DNA from: Eubacterium sp.
GTDB lineage: Bacteria > Bacillota > Clostridia > Lachnospirales > Lachnospiraceae
DNA length: 64,000 bases
Assembly (NCBI GenBank): GCA_017433825.1
Contig: JAFRGL010000023.1
Span: forward strand, 1-64,000
Direction: 5' to 3'
In this document: piece by piece, positions 41,965 through 52,570 of the stretch
Layout: every line of letters begins with the position of its first letter
How positions within the stretch are numbered: position 1 is the first letter of the stretch
Made by a program: the position numbers and the translations under genes
The notes under the pieces: model-generated
The model's input: only the letters and a program-made list of their open reading frames with translations
Told to the model about the DNA's origin: nothing
Databases searched by the model: none

Positions 41965-42404
41965 CAGATCACCTCTGCTGTACCACCTGCTGCTTCAATT
42001 TTCGCTTTTGCGCTTGCACTTAAGGCGGACACTTTCACTGTAAACTTTTTGGTTACTTCACCGTTGCCCAGAAGCTTCACGCCGTCCCTGGGATTGGAAA
42101 CCAGTCCGTTTTCCATCATGCTTTCGATGGTGATTTCAGCGCCGTCTTCAAATCTGTCGAGTTCGCCCACATTGATGGCGACGATATTCTTGGAGTTCCT
42201 GCAAGTGAAGCCCCTCTTGGGGAGTCTTCTGTACAGAGGCATCTGGCCGCCTTCGAAACCGATTCTCGGAGCGCCGCTTCTGGCCTTCTGTCCTTTGTGT
42301 CCTTTTCCTGCTGTTTTGCCGTTGCCTGAACCGTGTCCGCGGCCTCTTCTGAAGTTATTGCTTTGGGTAGAGCCTTCGGCCGGACGCAGATTTGATAAAT
42401 CCAT
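41964..42404 (-). CDS. rplO: Ribosomal protein uL15
   Basis: 146 residues, large-subunit protein. N-terminal [20 protein letters not shown] and [18 protein letters not shown] are the basic extension that enters the rRNA core. Coupled to secY by a TGATG overlap; rpmD ends 14 bp upstream. Confidence 0.97.
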   Translation of the reverse strand: MDLSNLRPAEGSTQSNNFRRGRGHGSGNGKTAGKGHKGQKARSGAPRIGFEGGQMPLYRRLPKRGFTCRNSKNIVAINVGELDRFEDGAEITIESMMENGLVSNPRDGVKLLGNGEVTKKFTVKVSALSASAKAKIEAAGGTAEVI

Positions 42405-42418
42405 TGTGGTACCTCCTT

Positions 42419-42601
42419 TTAATTCTCTTCAACCTTTAACAGGTACTCAACTTGTTTGATCATGCCGCGAATAGCTGCATTATCAGGCATCTCTACTGTG
42501 TGGTTCACTTTTCTCAAACCTAAAGCTTCTACAACTTTTCTGTGTTTCGGAACACAGCCGATAGGAGACTTCTTTAAGGTAATGATTAACTTATCTGCCA
42601 T
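42419..42601 (-). CDS. rpmD: Ribosomal protein uL30
   Basis: 60 residues, the short bacterial form: [36 protein letters not shown] good AGGA ribosome site precedes the ATG. Between rpsE and rplO in the standard spc order. Confidence 0.96.
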   Translation of the reverse strand: MADKLIITLKKSPIGCVPKHRKVVEALGLRKVNHTVEMPDNAAIRGMIKQVEYLLKVEEN

Positions 42602-42615
42602 TTTTCAAGTCCTCC

Positions 42616-43125
42616 TTAAGCAAAAATTTCATCAACGGACTTGCCGCGCAGTCTTGCCACTTCTTCAGGGGACTTCATCTGACGAAGGCCGTCGATGGTG
42701 GCCAGAACAACGTTCTGCTTGTTGTTGGAACCCAGGGATTTGGCACGGATGTTGGATACGCCTGCAAGCTCCAGCACGGAACGGGCGGGGCCGCCTGCGA
42801 TGATACCGGTACCTTCGGGAGCCTTACGGAGAAGCACCTCCGCGCTGCCGTATCTGCCGACAAAATCATGGGTTACAGAGTTATGGGGATCTCTGGCTAC
42901 ATTGATAAGTTTCTTGGTGGCATCCTCTTTACCTTTACGGATAGCTTCCGGAATTTCCGTAGCCTTTCCAAGGCCGGCGCCGACGTGTCCGTTCCGGTCA
43001 CCTACTACAACTAAGGCAGTAAAACGCATGTTACGACCACCCTTAACAACCTTTGTTACACGCTTAATGGTAACAACTCTTTCTTCCAGCTCCATGCTGC
43101 TGGTATCGATAATAGTATGTCTCAT
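42616..43125 (-). CDS. rpsE: Ribosomal protein uS5
   Basis: 169 residues. The double-stranded-RNA-binding-like domain ([20 protein letters not shown]) precedes the [19 protein letters not shown] region of the C-terminal fold. Helps decoding accuracy. Order rplR-rpsE-rpmD is standard. Confidence 0.97.
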   Translation of the reverse strand: MRHTIIDTSSMELEERVVTIKRVTKVVKGGRNMRFTALVVVGDRNGHVGAGLGKATEIPEAIRKGKEDATKKLINVARDPHNSVTHDFVGRYGSAEVLLRKAPEGTGIIAGGPARSVLELAGVSNIRAKSLGSNNKQNVVLATIDGLRQMKSPEEVARLRGKSVDEIFA

Positions 43126-43141
43126 GTGTTCTCTCCTTTCC

Positions 43142-43510
43142 TTAGAATTTCAGTCCGGCTTCTCTTGCCGCGTCTGCCAGTGCTGCAATCTTGCCCTGGT
43201 AGATATAGCCGCCGCGGTCAAATACCACTTCGGTAATGCCTGCATCCAGGGCTTTCTTTCCGATTACGGAACCCAGGTAGGATGCAGCTGCCACATCGTT
43301 GGTCTTCTCCAGGTTAGCCTTCACATCCTTGTCCAGGGTGGAAGCCGCAAGGAGGGTATGACCCTTGGAATCGTCAATGATCTGCGCATACATATGATTG
43401 TTGCTGCGGAAAACCGCAAGACGCGGACGCTCGGCAGTGCCGGCGATGTTGTTGCGCATTCTTCTGTGTTTTTTCTGACGAACCGTAGCTCTTGATACTT
43501 TATTTATCAT
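43142..43510 (-). CDS. rplR: Ribosomal protein uL18
   Basis: 122 residues when begun at the ATG at 43510 ([12 protein letters not shown]), the usual length; a GTG three codons upstream (43519) lies next to AGGAGG and is an alternative. Contains [20 protein letters not shown] and the C-terminal [20 protein letters not shown]. Binds 5S rRNA. Confidence 0.96.
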   Translation of the reverse strand: MINKVSRATVRQKKHRRMRNNIAGTAERPRLAVFRSNNHMYAQIIDDSKGHTLLAASTLDKDVKANLEKTNDVAAASYLGSVIGKKALDAGITEVVFDRGGYIYQGKIAALADAAREAGLKF

Positions 43511-43533
43511 TTTTCGCACTCTCCTCCTGACGA

Positions 43534-44070
43534 TTACTTACCGGTCTTGCCTACTTTACGGCGGATGACTTCGTTCTCATAACGGATGCCCTTGCCCTTG
43601 TAGGGTTCCGGACCTCTCTTGATACGGATATCCGCTGCGTACTGGCCGACTTTTTCCTTGTCGATGCCGGAAATGGTAATGTTGTTGCCTTCAACTGAAG
43701 ACTCGATGCCTTCCGGATCGATCATATCGATGGGATGTGAGTAACCCAGGTTCAGGGTCAGGGTGCGTCCCTGCTTGCTGGCACGGTAACCGGTACCGTT
43801 GATAACCAGAACCTTCTTGAAGCCTTCGTGTACGCCTACAACCATGTTGTTGATAAGGGTACGGGTAAGGCCGTGCAGGGATTTCATTTTCTTGAGGTCG
43901 TTCGGACGGTTCACAACCACATGGCCGTCTTCAACCTTGATTTCCATTTCGGGGGCAAGCGTTCTGGTTAATTCGCCCTTGGGGCCTTTCACCGTTACGG
44001 TATTTCCCTCTTTCAGTTCAACCGTGACGCCGGCGGGAATTACCACCGGCAATCTGCCGATTCTTGACAT
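43534..44070 (-). CDS. rplF: Ribosomal protein uL6
   Basis: 178 residues, two similar beta-rich halves; [14 protein letters not shown] at the N terminus and the conserved [15 protein letters not shown] near the C terminus. Near the factor-binding site of the 50S subunit. Confidence 0.97.
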   Translation of the reverse strand: MSRIGRLPVVIPAGVTVELKEGNTVTVKGPKGELTRTLAPEMEIKVEDGHVVVNRPNDLKKMKSLHGLTRTLINNMVVGVHEGFKKVLVINGTGYRASKQGRTLTLNLGYSHPIDMIDPEGIESSVEGNNITISGIDKEKVGQYAADIRIKRGPEPYKGKGIRYENEVIRRKVGKTGK

Positions 44071-44163
44071 GAACTTTATTCCTCCTGATTTAACTTAAAT
44101 TTTCGGAGAAGGCGCGTCATAAGTCCTTCTCTGTTTTCAGTCTTGCTTAAGGGTGGGCACATC

Positions 44164-44565
44164 TTACCAGATGTACGCAAGAACCTCGCCGCCGACTTTC
44201 AGCTTTCTGGCTTCCTTATCGGTGATAACGCCCTGGTTGGTGGACAGAATGGCAATGCCCAGTCCGCCAAGAACTCTCGGGAGCTCATCTGCGCCTACAT
44301 AGATACGAAGACCGGGCTTGGAGATTCTCTTTAAGCCGCTGATGATCTTCTCGTTCTTGTCTGCGCCGTACTTTAATGTGATATGGATGTTCTTCGCAGC
44401 GCCATCCTGTTCCACATTGTATTTCGCAATATAACCTTCCTTCAGAAGGATTTCTGCTATGGATAATTTCATCTTTGATGCCGGAACATCTACGGTATCG
44501 TGCTTCGCGGAATTTGCATTCCGGATACGTGTCAGCATATCGGCAATCGGATCGCTCATAGACAT
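44164..44565 (-). CDS. rpsH: Ribosomal protein uS8
   Basis: 133 residues. [18 protein letters not shown] at the N terminus and [20 protein letters not shown] at the C terminus. GGAGG nine bases before the ATG at 44565; a second ATG two codons on is too far. In E. coli S8 represses the spc operon; no equivalent site was recognised here. The gap to rplF (93 bp) is larger than most gaps in the operon. Confidence 0.97.
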   Translation of the reverse strand: MSMSDPIADMLTRIRNANSAKHDTVDVPASKMKLSIAEILLKEGYIAKYNVEQDGAAKNIHITLKYGADKNEKIISGLKRISKPGLRIYVGADELPRVLGGLGIAILSTNQGVITDKEARKLKVGGEVLAYIW

Positions 44566-44588
44566 GGACTAATTCCTCCTTTTCGACT

Positions 44589-44774
44589 TTACCAGCTGGC
44601 TTTTTTAACGCCGGGAATCTGGCCTTTATATGCTAATTCACGGAAACAGATACGGCAGATGCCGTATTTTCTCAGGTACGCGTGCGGGCGTCCGCAGATT
44701 CTGCAGCGGTTGTATTCTCTGGTGGAGAATTTCTGTTTGCGCTGCTGTTTGATTTTCATTGCTGTTTTAGCCAT
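44589..44774 (-). CDS. rpsN: Ribosomal protein uS14, zinc-binding type
   Basis: 61 residues, the short form with zinc ribbon [20 protein letters not shown]. The zinc form is typical of Firmicutes. GGAGG upstream of the ATG; rplE lies 21 bp before. Confidence 0.97.
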   Translation of the reverse strand: MAKTAMKIKQQRKQKFSTREYNRCRICGRPHAYLRKYGICRICFRELAYKGQIPGVKKASW

Positions 44775-44795
44775 GAATTAAATTCCTCCTGTTAA

Positions 44796-45335
44796 TCACT
44801 TTGCGAATGGCATGTTGAATAATCTCAACAGTTCTCTTGCTTCCTCATCGGTCTGGGCGGTCGTTACGAAGATAACGTCCATGCCTCGGACCTTGTCCAC
44901 TTTATCATATTCAATCTCGGGGAAAATAAGCTGCTCTCTGATACCGAGCGCATAGTTTCCTCTGCCGTCAAACGCGTTGGGATTAACGCCGCGGAAGTCA
45001 CGTACACGGGGCAGGGCCAGGTTGATGAGGCGGTCTGCGAACTCGTACATCTTCTCGCCTCTTAAGGTAACCTTGCAGCCGATGGGCATGCCTTCACGAA
45101 TCTTAAAGTTCGCGACGGACTTTTTGGCCTTGGTGATAATGGCCTTCTGGCCGGTAATCTTCTCCAGGTCGGCTACTGCGGAATCCAGAAGCTTGGTGTT
45201 CTCTCTCGCTTCGCCTACGCCCATGTTCACAACAATCTTGTCAAGCTTCGGCACCTGCATCACATTCTTATATCCGAACTTCTTCGTCATTGCTTCGACG
45301 ATTTCGTTCTTATACATTTCCTTATATCTGCTCAT
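44796..45335 (-). CDS. rplE: Ribosomal protein uL5
   Basis: 179 residues. Binds 5S rRNA and the P-site tRNA. Seen: [38 protein letters not shown] (quoted separately) and the C-terminal [20 protein letters not shown]. Standard length and position. Confidence 0.97.
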   Translation of the reverse strand: MSRYKEMYKNEIVEAMTKKFGYKNVMQVPKLDKIVVNMGVGEARENTKLLDSAVADLEKITGQKAIITKAKKSVANFKIREGMPIGCKVTLRGEKMYEFADRLINLALPRVRDFRGVNPNAFDGRGNYALGIREQLIFPEIEYDKVDKVRGMDVIFVTTAQTDEEARELLRLFNMPFAK

Positions 45336-45353
45336 AATTTCCGGTCTCCTTCA

Positions 45354-45662
45354 TCAATCCAGTACATCGCCTGTAGATTTAGCGACACGTACCTTTTTGC
45401 CGTTTACGAACTTGTAGCCGATACGGGTAGCTTTGCCCTTGTGCAGGTACATTACATTTGAAATATCAATGGGGGCTTCCTTTTCAATGATGCCGCCATT
45501 TGTGTTCTGCTGGTTGGCCTTGGTGTGTTTGGAAACCATGTTGATGCCTTCCACAACCACGCGGTTCTTCTTGGGCTCAACGACCAGAACCTTACCCTGT
45601 TTGTCTTTATCTTTGCCGGCGATGACCTTGACGGTGTCACCCTTCTTAATCTTAACTGCCAT
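45354..45662 (-). CDS. rplX: Ribosomal protein uL24
   Basis: 102 residues, KOW motif in [20 protein letters not shown]. Start at ATG 45662 preceded by AGGAGG; the open frame extends 13 codons further upstream but this would overlap rplN. Assembly initiator of the 50S subunit. Confidence 0.96.
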   Translation of the reverse strand: MAVKIKKGDTVKVIAGKDKDKQGKVLVVEPKKNRVVVEGINMVSKHTKANQQNTNGGIIEKEAPIDISNVMYLHKGKATRIGYKFVNGKKVRVAKSTGDVLD

Positions 45663-45672
45663 GATTGTCCTC

Positions 45673-46041
45673 CTATAATACTTCCGGTGCGAGGGAAACA
45701 ATCTTCATAAACTGTTTCTCACGAAGCTCTCTGGCAACCGGTCCAAAAATACGAGTTCCTCTGGGAGTCTTATCATCCTTGATGATAACTGCTGCATTCT
45801 CGTCGAAGCGGATGTAGGAACCGTCTTTACGATGAGCGCCCTTTACGGTACGGACAACAACAGCCTTGACAACATCGCCTTTCTTAACAACACCGCCGGG
45901 TGTTGCATCTTTAACGGTAGCAGTGATAATATCTCCGATATTTGCATATCTTCTTGTAGAGCCGCCCATAACACGAATGCAAAGGATTTCCTTAGCACCG
46001 GTATTATCAGCAACTTTCAGTCTGCTTTCCTGCTGGATCAT
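45673..46041 (-). CDS. rplN: Ribosomal protein uL14
   Basis: 122 residues, a highly conserved beta barrel: [20 protein letters not shown], and [20 protein letters not shown]. Near the 30S/50S bridge; the binding place for silencing factor RsfS. Confidence 0.98.
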   Translation of the reverse strand: MIQQESRLKVADNTGAKEILCIRVMGGSTRRYANIGDIITATVKDATPGGVVKKGDVVKAVVVRTVKGAHRKDGSYIRFDENAAVIIKDDKTPRGTRIFGPVARELREKQFMKIVSLAPEVL

Positions 46042-46071
46042 ACTGATTTACCTCCTTAATGCATTCCTTTA

Positions 46072-46329
46072 TTATTTCGCTTTTTCTACAATCTCAACCA
46101 GGCGCCATCTCTTGTCCTTGGACAGGGGTCTGGTCTCCATTACTCTTACAGTGTCGCCCTCGCGGCACTCATTGTTTTCATCGTGCGCTTTCAGCTTGTA
46201 GGTTCTTTTTACGATCTTCTTGTAAAGAGGATGCTTTACACGGTCTTCAACCGCAACAACGATGGTCTTGTCCATCTTATCGCTTACAACCCTGCCGACA
46301 CGTACTTTTCTAAGATTTCTTTCTTCCAC
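46072..46329 (-). CDS. rpsQ: Ribosomal protein uS17
   Basis: 85 residues, OB fold. [20 protein letters not shown] at the start and [19 protein letters not shown] at the end. GTG start with AAGGAG six bases upstream. Coupled to rpmC in the standard order. Confidence 0.97.
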   Translation of the reverse strand: MEERNLRKVRVGRVVSDKMDKTIVVAVEDRVKHPLYKKIVKRTYKLKAHDENNECREGDTVRVMETRPLSKDKRWRLVEIVEKAK

Positions 46330-46359
46330 GACTGTCTCCTTTCGTCACGCAAGCTTGCC

Positions 46360-46569
46360 TTACCTGGCTGCATTTGCTTTCTGTGCAATTACAGTTGAAA
46401 TTCTCGCAATGTTCTTGCGCACCTCTTTGATACGGCTGGTGTTGTCCAGCTGGTTGGTGGCATTCTGGAATCTCAGGTTAAAAAGCTCTTTCTTGGCAGC
46501 TACCAGTTCTTTGTTAAGCTCTGCTGCGGACTTGTTTTTAAGCTCCTCAACATATTTCTTACTCTTCAT
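46360..46569 (-). CDS. rpmC: Ribosomal protein uL29
   Basis: 69 residues, two helices: [20 protein letters not shown] and [16 protein letters not shown]. Start ATG 46569 with AAGGCGG eight bases upstream overlaps the rplP end by eleven bases; a GTG at 46578 is possible. Sits at the peptide exit and helps recruit SRP. Confidence 0.96.
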   Translation of the reverse strand: MKSKKYVEELKNKSAAELNKELVAAKKELFNLRFQNATNQLDNTSRIKEVRKNIARISTVIAQKANAAR

Positions 46570-46996
46570 TTGCTTCACCGCCTTCTGTATCTGCCTTGGC
46601 TACGATCTTGCACTTGCAGGGTAATTTGTGCATGGCAAGACGAAGTGCTTCACGGGCAATCTCTTCGGAAACGCCGGCGATCTCAAACATGACGCGGCCG
46701 GGTTTAACAACAGCTACCCAGTATTCAACCGTTCCTTTACCGGAACCCATACGGGTTTCAGCAGGCTTTGTGGTAATGGGCTTGTCCGGGAAAATCTTAA
46801 TCCAGACTTTACCGCCACGCTTGATGTAACGGGTCATGGCAACACGGGCTGCCTCAATCTGGTTGGATTTGATCCAGCAGGGCTCGGTGGCCACCAGGCC
46901 GAAATCACCGTAGGTAACAACGTTGCCTCTTAAGGCTTTGCCCTTCATGGAGCCGCGGAACTGCTTACGATGTTTTACTCTCTTAGGCATTAACAT
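46559..46996 (-). CDS. rplP: Ribosomal protein uL16
   Basis: 145 residues. [20 protein letters not shown] at the N terminus, and [20 protein letters not shown]. Contacts A-site tRNA. I kept the ATG at 46996 because the N-terminal MLMPKR is common in Clostridia; ATG 46990 is the alternative. The acidic C-terminal tail ([10 protein letters not shown]) is slightly longer than usual. Confidence 0.97.
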   Translation of the reverse strand: MLMPKRVKHRKQFRGSMKGKALRGNVVTYGDFGLVATEPCWIKSNQIEAARVAMTRYIKRGGKVWIKIFPDKPITTKPAETRMGSGKGTVEYWVAVVKPGRVMFEIAGVSEEIAREALRLAMHKLPCKCKIVAKADTEGGEANEE

Positions 46997-46998
46997 AA

Positions 46999-47655
46999 TT
47001 ATCTATCGCTCCCTTCCTTCGTTGTCTTGCTAGGAAGGATCTCGCCGTTGTAGATCCAGGCCTTTACGCCAACCTTGCCGTAGGTGGTGTCTGCTTCGGC
47101 AAATCCGTAATCAATGTCTGCACGCAGTGTCTGAAGCGGGATGGTGCCCTCGGAATAGAACTCGGTACGGGCGATATCCGCGCCGCCGAGACGTCCGGAA
47201 ACGCTGGTCTTGATGCCTAAGGCGCCGGCTCTCATGGTACGCTGCATCGTGGATTTCATCGCGCGGCGGAAGGAAACACGGTTCTCCAGCTGAAGAGCGA
47301 TGTTTTCCGCAACCAGCTGCGCATCCCTGTCGGGTCTCTTCACTTCCTTGATGTCGATGAATACCCTCTTCTTAATGAGCTTGGAAAGCTCGGTTTTAAC
47401 TTTTTCAATCTCCTGGCCGCCCTTGCCGATGACAACACCGGGCTTTGCGGTGAAGATGATAACTTTTACTCTGTCGGAAGCTCTCTCGATCTCGATGTGA
47501 GATACGCCGGAGCTGTACAGTCTGGCCTTGAGGAATTTGCGGATCTTGTAGTCTTCTACAAGATTATCGGCAAAATTGCCCTCGGCATACCACCTGGAAT
47601 CCCAATCCTTGATGATACCGACTCTTAAGCCATGCGGATTAACTTTCTGTCCCAT
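46999..47655 (-). CDS. rpsC: Ribosomal protein uS3
   Basis: 218 residues. [22 protein letters not shown] domain [20 protein letters not shown], and [20 protein letters not shown]. Helps mRNA entry and unwinding. Two bases separate it from rplP. Confidence 0.98.
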   Translation of the reverse strand: MGQKVNPHGLRVGIIKDWDSRWYAEGNFADNLVEDYKIRKFLKARLYSSGVSHIEIERASDRVKVIIFTAKPGVVIGKGGQEIEKVKTELSKLIKKRVFIDIKEVKRPDRDAQLVAENIALQLENRVSFRRAMKSTMQRTMRAGALGIKTSVSGRLGGADIARTEFYSEGTIPLQTLRADIDYGFAEADTTYGKVGVKAWIYNGEILPSKTTKEGSDR

Positions 47656-47665
47656 GTTTTCCTCC

Positions 47666-48052
47666 TTATCTCTTATCCAGAACGATGGTGATATGGCTTG
47701 TACGCTTTTCGATTCTGTAAGCTCTGCCCTGGGCGCGGGGCTGAACCCTCTTTAAGGTCGGCGCCTTGTTGGCGTAGCACTCGGCAACATACAGGTCATT
47801 CTTTGACAGTCCGTTGTTGTTTTCGGCATTTGCGATAGCGGATTCCAACAGTTTCTTAACAGTAGCGGAAGCGAATCTGGGATTGTAGGTCAGGATACCC
47901 AAAGCAGCGGTAACATCCTTGCCCCGGATCGCATCCAGTACAAAGCAGGCCTTCGTGGTGGGAATTCTTGCGAAAGAAAGCTTGGCGGAAGGTCTGGTGT
48001 CTTTATTTTCGTTTCTTGCACGCTTAATCTGACTTCTATGTCCTTTTGACAT
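47666..48052 (-). CDS. rplV: Ribosomal protein uL22
   Basis: 128 residues. Lines the nascent-chain exit tunnel: the hairpin tip [20 protein letters not shown] is intact. Its N terminus ([20 protein letters not shown]) is a few residues longer than in Bacillus. Confidence 0.97.
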   Translation of the reverse strand: MSKGHRSQIKRARNENKDTRPSAKLSFARIPTTKACFVLDAIRGKDVTAALGILTYNPRFASATVKKLLESAIANAENNNGLSKNDLYVAECYANKAPTLKRVQPRAQGRAYRIEKRTSHITIVLDKR

Positions 48053-48073
48053 TTGTTAGTCCTCCTTCCTTAC

Positions 48074-48355
48074 TTATCTTACGCCTGAACGTTTTTCGTC
48101 TTTGCCGTGGCCTCTGTAGGTCCTGGTCGCAACGAATTCACCGAGCTTATGTCCAACCATGTCTTCTGTTACATATACCGGAACATGCTTCCGTCCGTCA
48201 TGAACGGCAATCGTCAGTCCGACGAATGAAGGGAAGATGGTGGAACGGCGAGACCAGGTCTTGATCACGGTCTTATCACCTGATGCATTAGCAGCATCAA
48301 CTTTTTTCAGCAGGCTTGCGTCTGCAAAGGGTCCTTTTTTAAGTGAACGTGCCAT
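48074..48355 (-). CDS. rpsS: Ribosomal protein uS19
   Basis: 93 residues: [20 protein letters not shown], then [20 protein letters not shown]. Binds 16S rRNA in the head of the 30S subunit with S13. Standard length. Confidence 0.98.
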   Translation of the reverse strand: MARSLKKGPFADASLLKKVDAANASGDKTVIKTWSRRSTIFPSFVGLTIAVHDGRKHVPVYVTEDMVGHKLGEFVATRTYRGHGKDEKRSGVR

Positions 48356-48366
48356 GGTTATCCTCC

Positions 48367-49212
48367 TTATTTATTCAGCTGTTTTCCGTCACGTCTGCGG
48401 ACGATGTACTTGTTGGACTGCTTGTTCTTCTTTCTGGTCTTCAGACCAAGAGCAGGCTTGCCCCAGGGTGTGGACGGGCCGGGACGGCCAATCGGTGCAC
48501 GGCCTTCGCCGCCGCCGTGGGGATGATCATTCGGGTTCATAACAGAACCGCGGACGGTGGGACGGATGCCCATGTGACGTTTTCTGCCGGCTTTGCCGAT
48601 GTTGATCAGGTTGTGGTCGCCGTTGCCTACAATACCTACTGTGGCGCGGCAGTTGCCGGGAACCATTCTCATCTCGCCGGAGGGAAGACGTAAGGTGGCA
48701 TATTTGCCTTCCTTAGCCATCAGCTGAGCGCCGTTGCCGGCGGAACGGACCATCTGCGCGCCCTTGCCGGGATGAAGCTCAACATTGTGAATCATGGTAC
48801 CTACCGGAATCTTCTCCAGGGGGAGGCAGTTGCCGACGCGGATTTCAGCGTTCTCGCCGTTCATCACGCTCATGCCCACCTTGAGACCTTCCGGAGCCAG
48901 GATGTATGCCTTTTCGCCGTCTGCATAGCAGATAAGGGCGATATTGGCGGTACGGTTGGGGTCGTACTCGATTGCCTTGACGGTTGCGGGAATGCCATCC
49001 TTGAAACGTCTGAAGTCAATCATTCTGTACTGTCTTCTGTTGCCGCCGCCTTTGTGCCTTACGGTAATCTTGCCCTGGTTGTTGCGGCCGGCATTCTTCT
49101 TCAGAGAATAAATAAGGGATTTTTCCGGTTTTGTCTTGGTAATCTCAGAAAAATCGGAACCGGACATCTGCCGGCGTGAAGGTGTATATGGGTTATAGGT
49201 TTTGATTCCCAT
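48367..49212 (-). CDS. rplB: Ribosomal protein uL2
   Basis: 281 residues. [20 protein letters not shown], and the conserved C-terminal region [20 protein letters not shown] near the peptidyl transferase centre. A 60-bp gap separates it from rplW. Confidence 0.98.
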   Translation of the reverse strand: MGIKTYNPYTPSRRQMSGSDFSEITKTKPEKSLIYSLKKNAGRNNQGKITVRHKGGGNRRQYRMIDFRRFKDGIPATVKAIEYDPNRTANIALICYADGEKAYILAPEGLKVGMSVMNGENAEIRVGNCLPLEKIPVGTMIHNVELHPGKGAQMVRSAGNGAQLMAKEGKYATLRLPSGEMRMVPGNCRATVGIVGNGDHNLINIGKAGRKRHMGIRPTVRGSVMNPNDHPHGGGEGRAPIGRPGPSTPWGKPALGLKTRKKNKQSNKYIVRRRDGKQLNK

Positions 49213-49272
49213 TACAGTTTGCTCCTTTCAATACGATTTATATCGCGCATCGTACGCGCATAGGCGGGCTTT

Positions 49273-49584
49273 TTACAGGCCCTGGAAGATTTCGATGTCC
49301 TTGCTGGACTCGGTCAGCGTAACAACAGCCTTCTTGGTCTTCGCAGTCTTGCCGGTGGAAATGCCCTTGTTGGTGTTGCGGCGTCTGGTCTTGCCATCCA
49401 GGTTCTGGGTGTTGACCTTCTTAACCTTGGCGCCATCGAACATCTTTTCGACCGCATTCTTAATCATGGTCTTATTTGCTTCGGGATGTACAAGGAAGGT
49501 GTACTTCTTCTCGGACATCTCGTTCATGCTCTTCTCAGTTACGACGGGTTTTAAAATCACGTCATAGTATTCAACCTTAGCCAT
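49273..49584 (-). CDS. rplW: Ribosomal protein uL23
   Basis: 103 residues. [20 protein letters not shown] and [17 protein letters not shown]. Docking site for trigger factor and SRP at the tunnel exit. Overlaps the rplD stop by one base. Confidence 0.97.
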   Translation of the reverse strand: MAKVEYYDVILKPVVTEKSMNEMSEKKYTFLVHPEANKTMIKNAVEKMFDGAKVKKVNTQNLDGKTRRRNTNKGISTGKTAKTKKAVVTLTESSKDIEIFQGL

Positions 49585-50204
49585 TATGCATATACCTCCT
49601 CGATAGCTGCAACACCGGCCTTTGTGGTGATAACGGTGTTGTATTTCAGAAGCTCGTATGTGGAAAGGCTGTCCGGAGCGATTGTAGCGACATTCGGAAG
49701 GTTCCTTGCGGAAAGAATCACGTTGTCACAGGAATCGTCTACAACAAGGATGGCCTTTGTAACCTTCAGGTTGTCCAGGACTTTCTTCATGGCCTTGGTC
49801 TTGATCTCGGCAAGCTTAAGCTCGTCAAGCACCAGGAAGCTGTTCTCCTGCACCTTGGAGGTAAGCACGGATTTGAGGGCCGCGCGTTTTTCTTTCTTGT
49901 TCATCTTGAAGGAGTAATCTCTGGGAACGGGTGCGAACACCACGCCGCCGTGTGTCCACTGGGGAGCCCTGGTGGAACCCTGACGGGCGTTACCGGTACC
50001 CTTCTGTCTGTAGGGCTTCTTGCCGCCGCCGGAAACTTCGCTGCGGGTTTTGGCTTTCTGGGTGCCCTGACGGCAGTTGGCCAGATGAAGGACTACTGCC
50101 TTGTGCACGAGGTTTTCCTTAATCTCTGCACCGAAAATCTCATCGGAAAGTTCCATGGTATCAACAACGGCGCCTTCCATATTGTATACGTTTACATTTG
50201 CCAT
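49584..50204 (-). CDS. rplD: Ribosomal protein uL4
   Basis: 206 residues. Seen: [20 protein letters not shown], the tunnel-lining loop, then [20 protein letters not shown]. In E. coli L4 represses the S10 operon by binding its leader; the leader here (51278-51500) is structured, so a similar mechanism is possible. Confidence 0.97.
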   Translation of the reverse strand: MANVNVYNMEGAVVDTMELSDEIFGAEIKENLVHKAVVLHLANCRQGTQKAKTRSEVSGGGKKPYRQKGTGNARQGSTRAPQWTHGGVVFAPVPRDYSFKMNKKEKRAALKSVLTSKVQENSFLVLDELKLAEIKTKAMKKVLDNLKVTKAILVVDDSCDNVILSARNLPNVATIAPDSLSTYELLKYNTVITTKAGVAAIEEVYA

Positions 50205-50224
50205 TGACCTGTTCTCCTTTCCTC

Positions 50225-50860
50225 TTATTTGCGGGTCTTGACTGTCTCGCGGATGGTTACGAGGGACTTCTTCGGTCCGGGAACGGAGCCCTTGACCAGA
50301 AGCAGGTTGTTCTCGGCATCAACGCGGACAACTTCGAGGTTCTGAACCGTAACCTTTACGCTTCCCATGTGACCGGGCATGTGTTTTCCCTTGAAAACAC
50401 GGCTGGGGTCTGAACAGGAACCGTTGGAACCGGCATGACGATGGTACTTGGAGCCGTGGGCCATGGGGCCTCTGTGCTGGCCGAAACGCTTGATGGCGCC
50501 CTGGTAGCCTTTGCCCTTGCTGACTGCGGAAGCGTCAACCTTGTCGCCTGCGGAGAAGATGTCTGCCTTAATCTCCTGCTGCACGGCGTAATCCGCGGCA
50601 TTTTCGAATCTGAACTCCTTCAGATATCTCTTATAGGAAACGCCTGCCTTGGTGAACTGGCCTTTCTCGGGCTTGTTCAGCAGTTTCTCACGGATATCCG
50701 CGAAGCCGACCTGAACAGCATCATAGCCGTCTTTCTCAGCGGTCTTAACCTGGGTAACAACACAGGGACCTGCAAGAAGAACGGTAACGGGCGTTAAAAC
50801 GCCGTCTTCGTCGAAAATCTCTGTCATCCCGACTTTGGTAGCTAAAATAGCTTTTTTCAT
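50225..50860 (-). CDS. rplC: Ribosomal protein uL3
   Basis: 211 residues. [20 protein letters not shown], and the methylation-loop region [20 protein letters not shown]. Early assembly protein of the 50S subunit. A 99-bp gap with a small hairpin (GTCCTT/AAGGAC, near 50915) lies between rpsJ and rplC. Confidence 0.97.
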   Translation of the reverse strand: MKKAILATKVGMTEIFDEDGVLTPVTVLLAGPCVVTQVKTAEKDGYDAVQVGFADIREKLLNKPEKGQFTKAGVSYKRYLKEFRFENAADYAVQQEIKADIFSAGDKVDASAVSKGKGYQGAIKRFGQHRGPMAHGSKYHRHAGSNGSCSDPSRVFKGKHMPGHMGSVKVTVQNLEVVRVDAENNLLLVKGSVPGPKKSLVTIRETVKTRK

Positions 50861-50959
50861 GAACTTATTCCTCCTGTTTTTCTACAGCGGAGCATCATGT
50901 CCTTATAATAATGAAGGACTCCATGCTCATTCTAGTGAACAGATGCGTATCTGTCTGTC

Positions 50960-51277
50960 TTACTTCGTCTTCATCTTGATATCGATGTAGACACCGGCCG
51001 GCATTTCCAGTCTGGAAAGCGCATCAACGGTCTTCTGAGTGGGCGTCAGGATATCAATCAGTCTCTTGTGGGTTCTCTGCTCGAACTGTTCGCGGGAATC
51101 TTTGTACTTGTGAACGGCACGAAGGATTGTCACGATTTCCTTTTTAGTGGGAAGGGGAACCGGACCTGATACCTGTGCACCTGTCTTCTTAACTGTTTCC
51201 ACGATTTTTGCAGCTGAAGCATCAACGAGCTGATGTTCATACGCCTTCAGTGTGATTCTCATGACCTGATTTGCCAT
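50960..51277 (-). CDS. rpsJ: Ribosomal protein uS10 (NusE)
   Basis: 105 residues. [20 protein letters not shown] and the loop [20 protein letters not shown]. Part of the 30S head and of the NusB-NusE antitermination complex. First gene of the S10 operon; AGGAGG is followed by CGACTTTTTT before the ATG. Confidence 0.98.
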   Translation of the reverse strand: MANQVMRITLKAYEHQLVDASAAKIVETVKKTGAQVSGPVPLPTKKEIVTILRAVHKYKDSREQFEQRTHKRLIDILTPTQKTVDALSRLEMPAGVYIDIKMKTK

Positions 51278-51500
51278 AAAAAAAGTCGCCTCCTTTTCGC
51301 ACTTTTTTCAGTACGACAAGCGGTGACTGTACACATCTCCGTGTGTTTCTTAAGGATTCACACGTTGTTTCCACATCATTCGGTGGACTATTGGGTTGTA
51401 CAGTGACTTGTCGCCAGTTTCTTGAACGGACATTTGCTCCCCGTAAATTACCTGCACACGCTGCAGCAACCTCACGGATCTACGCTTTTATGTCACAGCA
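51278..51500 (-). promoter_or_regulatory. Structured 5' leader of the S10 operon
   Basis: About 220 nt. Its two ends pair: CGACAAG with CTTGTCG (51314-51320 and 51407-51413), continued by ACTGTACA with TGTACAGT (51326-51333 and 51397-51404), giving a 15-bp long-range stem with an internal loop. Inside lies a smaller hairpin (ACACAT...GTGTGT). This is the right place and scale for feedback control by a ribosomal protein such as L4, but I recognise no known consensus. Confidence 0.6.
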
Positions 51501-51506
51501 AGGGCT

Positions 51507-51535
51507 ATTATACACAAGTCACCGGTAAAATGCAA
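51507..51535 (-). promoter_or_regulatory. S10 operon promoter
   Basis: Minus strand TTGCAT (51530-51535), 17 bp, TATAAT (51507-51512). It is the only clear promoter before the 13-kb ribosomal cluster. Upstream (51560-51582) is a perfect 9-bp inverted repeat GTGAAAATT/AATTTTCAC without T run, and the rest of the gap to 51701 looks empty. Confidence 0.85.
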
Positions 51536-51701
51536 GAAAATCTTGCTCCAATTTCGCAGGTGAAAATTTCATGAATTTTCACGAAGTTTTTCATGTCTTT
51601 TTATGCACAATGACGGATTCGCCGGCAATGAACTAAATATGGTGCTGTTTTCGTACTTCTTCCCCCTATTTTGTAATATTAATACAGATGCGAATTATTT
51701 T

Positions 51702-52544
51702 TTACATTACATTCCCCAGCGCCAGTCCCCAGAGGATTCCGAGGACGAGCATCAGGACGGCGATTCCGATATTCTCCTTCAGGCGCTTGTTGGTACGGAA
51801 CAGGATAAGGAGCCCCATGCCACCGTTCACCAGAAGGCCCGCCATCAGAGGCCCGAAACCGAAGATGCCCGAAAGATAGCATTCCGTCAGCACCACAGAA
51901 GGCGCGCAGTTCGGGATAAGCCCTACCAGGGCGGCCAGGATAACGGTGCCGAAAGGCTTGCCGGCGAAAAAGCCCGCGATGGCGTCAAAGCCCACTGCGT
52001 CCAGCACGAGCTCCAGCACAAAGCTTACGATAAAGATGAATATCCAGATCTTGAAGGTGTGGGTCAGCGCAGACTTCAGAATGCTGCCCTCTTCGCAGCC
52101 GCAGTCCTCCTGCTCGCACAGCTCATGGAAATCCTTTTTGCCGTGCTTTCCGAAGACAGTCAGCACCAGGTCGATGACCAGGCCGGTCACCAGGCCCGCC
52201 AGGAATTTCAGCAGCAGGATTTTTCCCAGCATGCCGGCAGGCACCGTGTGGGAAATCATGATCGGTATCATTTCATCCGAGGTGGAGAAAAAGACCGCAA
52301 TCAGCGTGCCCAGGGTAACGATACCGCCGGAGAAAAGGCTGGCAATGGCAGCGGAAAAGCCGCACTGGGGCACCAGGCCCAAAGCCGCACCGAAAACAGG
52401 CCCCAGTCTTCCTACTTTTTTCACCACGCCCGTGGCGGAAGACAGCGCCTTGGTTTCCAGGTATTCCATTAAAAGATATGTAACGAACAGGAAAGGCAGC
52501 AGCCTTAACGTATCCTTTACGGTATCCAGCAGTATCTCCAGCAT
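51702..52544 (-). CDS. Putative 10-TM heavy-metal/manganese exporter (ArsP_2-like)
   Basis: 280 residues with eight to ten hydrophobic segments in two halves. Each half contains a short conserved motif with a Cys: GLVPQCGFSAAIA and GLIPNCAPSVVL. The cytoplasmic loop between them is Cys/His/Glu-rich (HELCEQEDCGCEEG), suitable for metal binding. It resembles the family of putative manganese or arsenic permeases, but the substrate is not known. Last gene downstream of gamma-carbonic anhydrase in the tsaE-to-permease run. Confidence 0.8.
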   Translation of the reverse strand: MLEILLDTVKDTLRLLPFLFVTYLLMEYLETKALSSATGVVKKVGRLGPVFGAALGLVPQCGFSAAIASLFSGGIVTLGTLIAVFFSTSDEMIPIMISHTVPAGMLGKILLLKFLAGLVTGLVIDLVLTVFGKHGKKDFHELCEQEDCGCEEGSILKSALTHTFKIWIFIFIVSFVLELVLDAVGFDAIAGFFAGKPFGTVILAALVGLIPNCAPSVVLTECYLSGIFGFGPLMAGLLVNGGMGLLILFRTNKRLKENIGIAVLMLVLGILWGLALGNVM

Positions 52545-52570
52545 CGTTCCTTCTCTGTTTCCTAAATTAA

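Noticed and set aside
51560-51582. Terminator of the metal permease gene
   Set aside because: The GTGAAAATT/AATTTTCAC repeat is A/T-rich and has no T run on the minus strand; it could equally be a protein-binding site.
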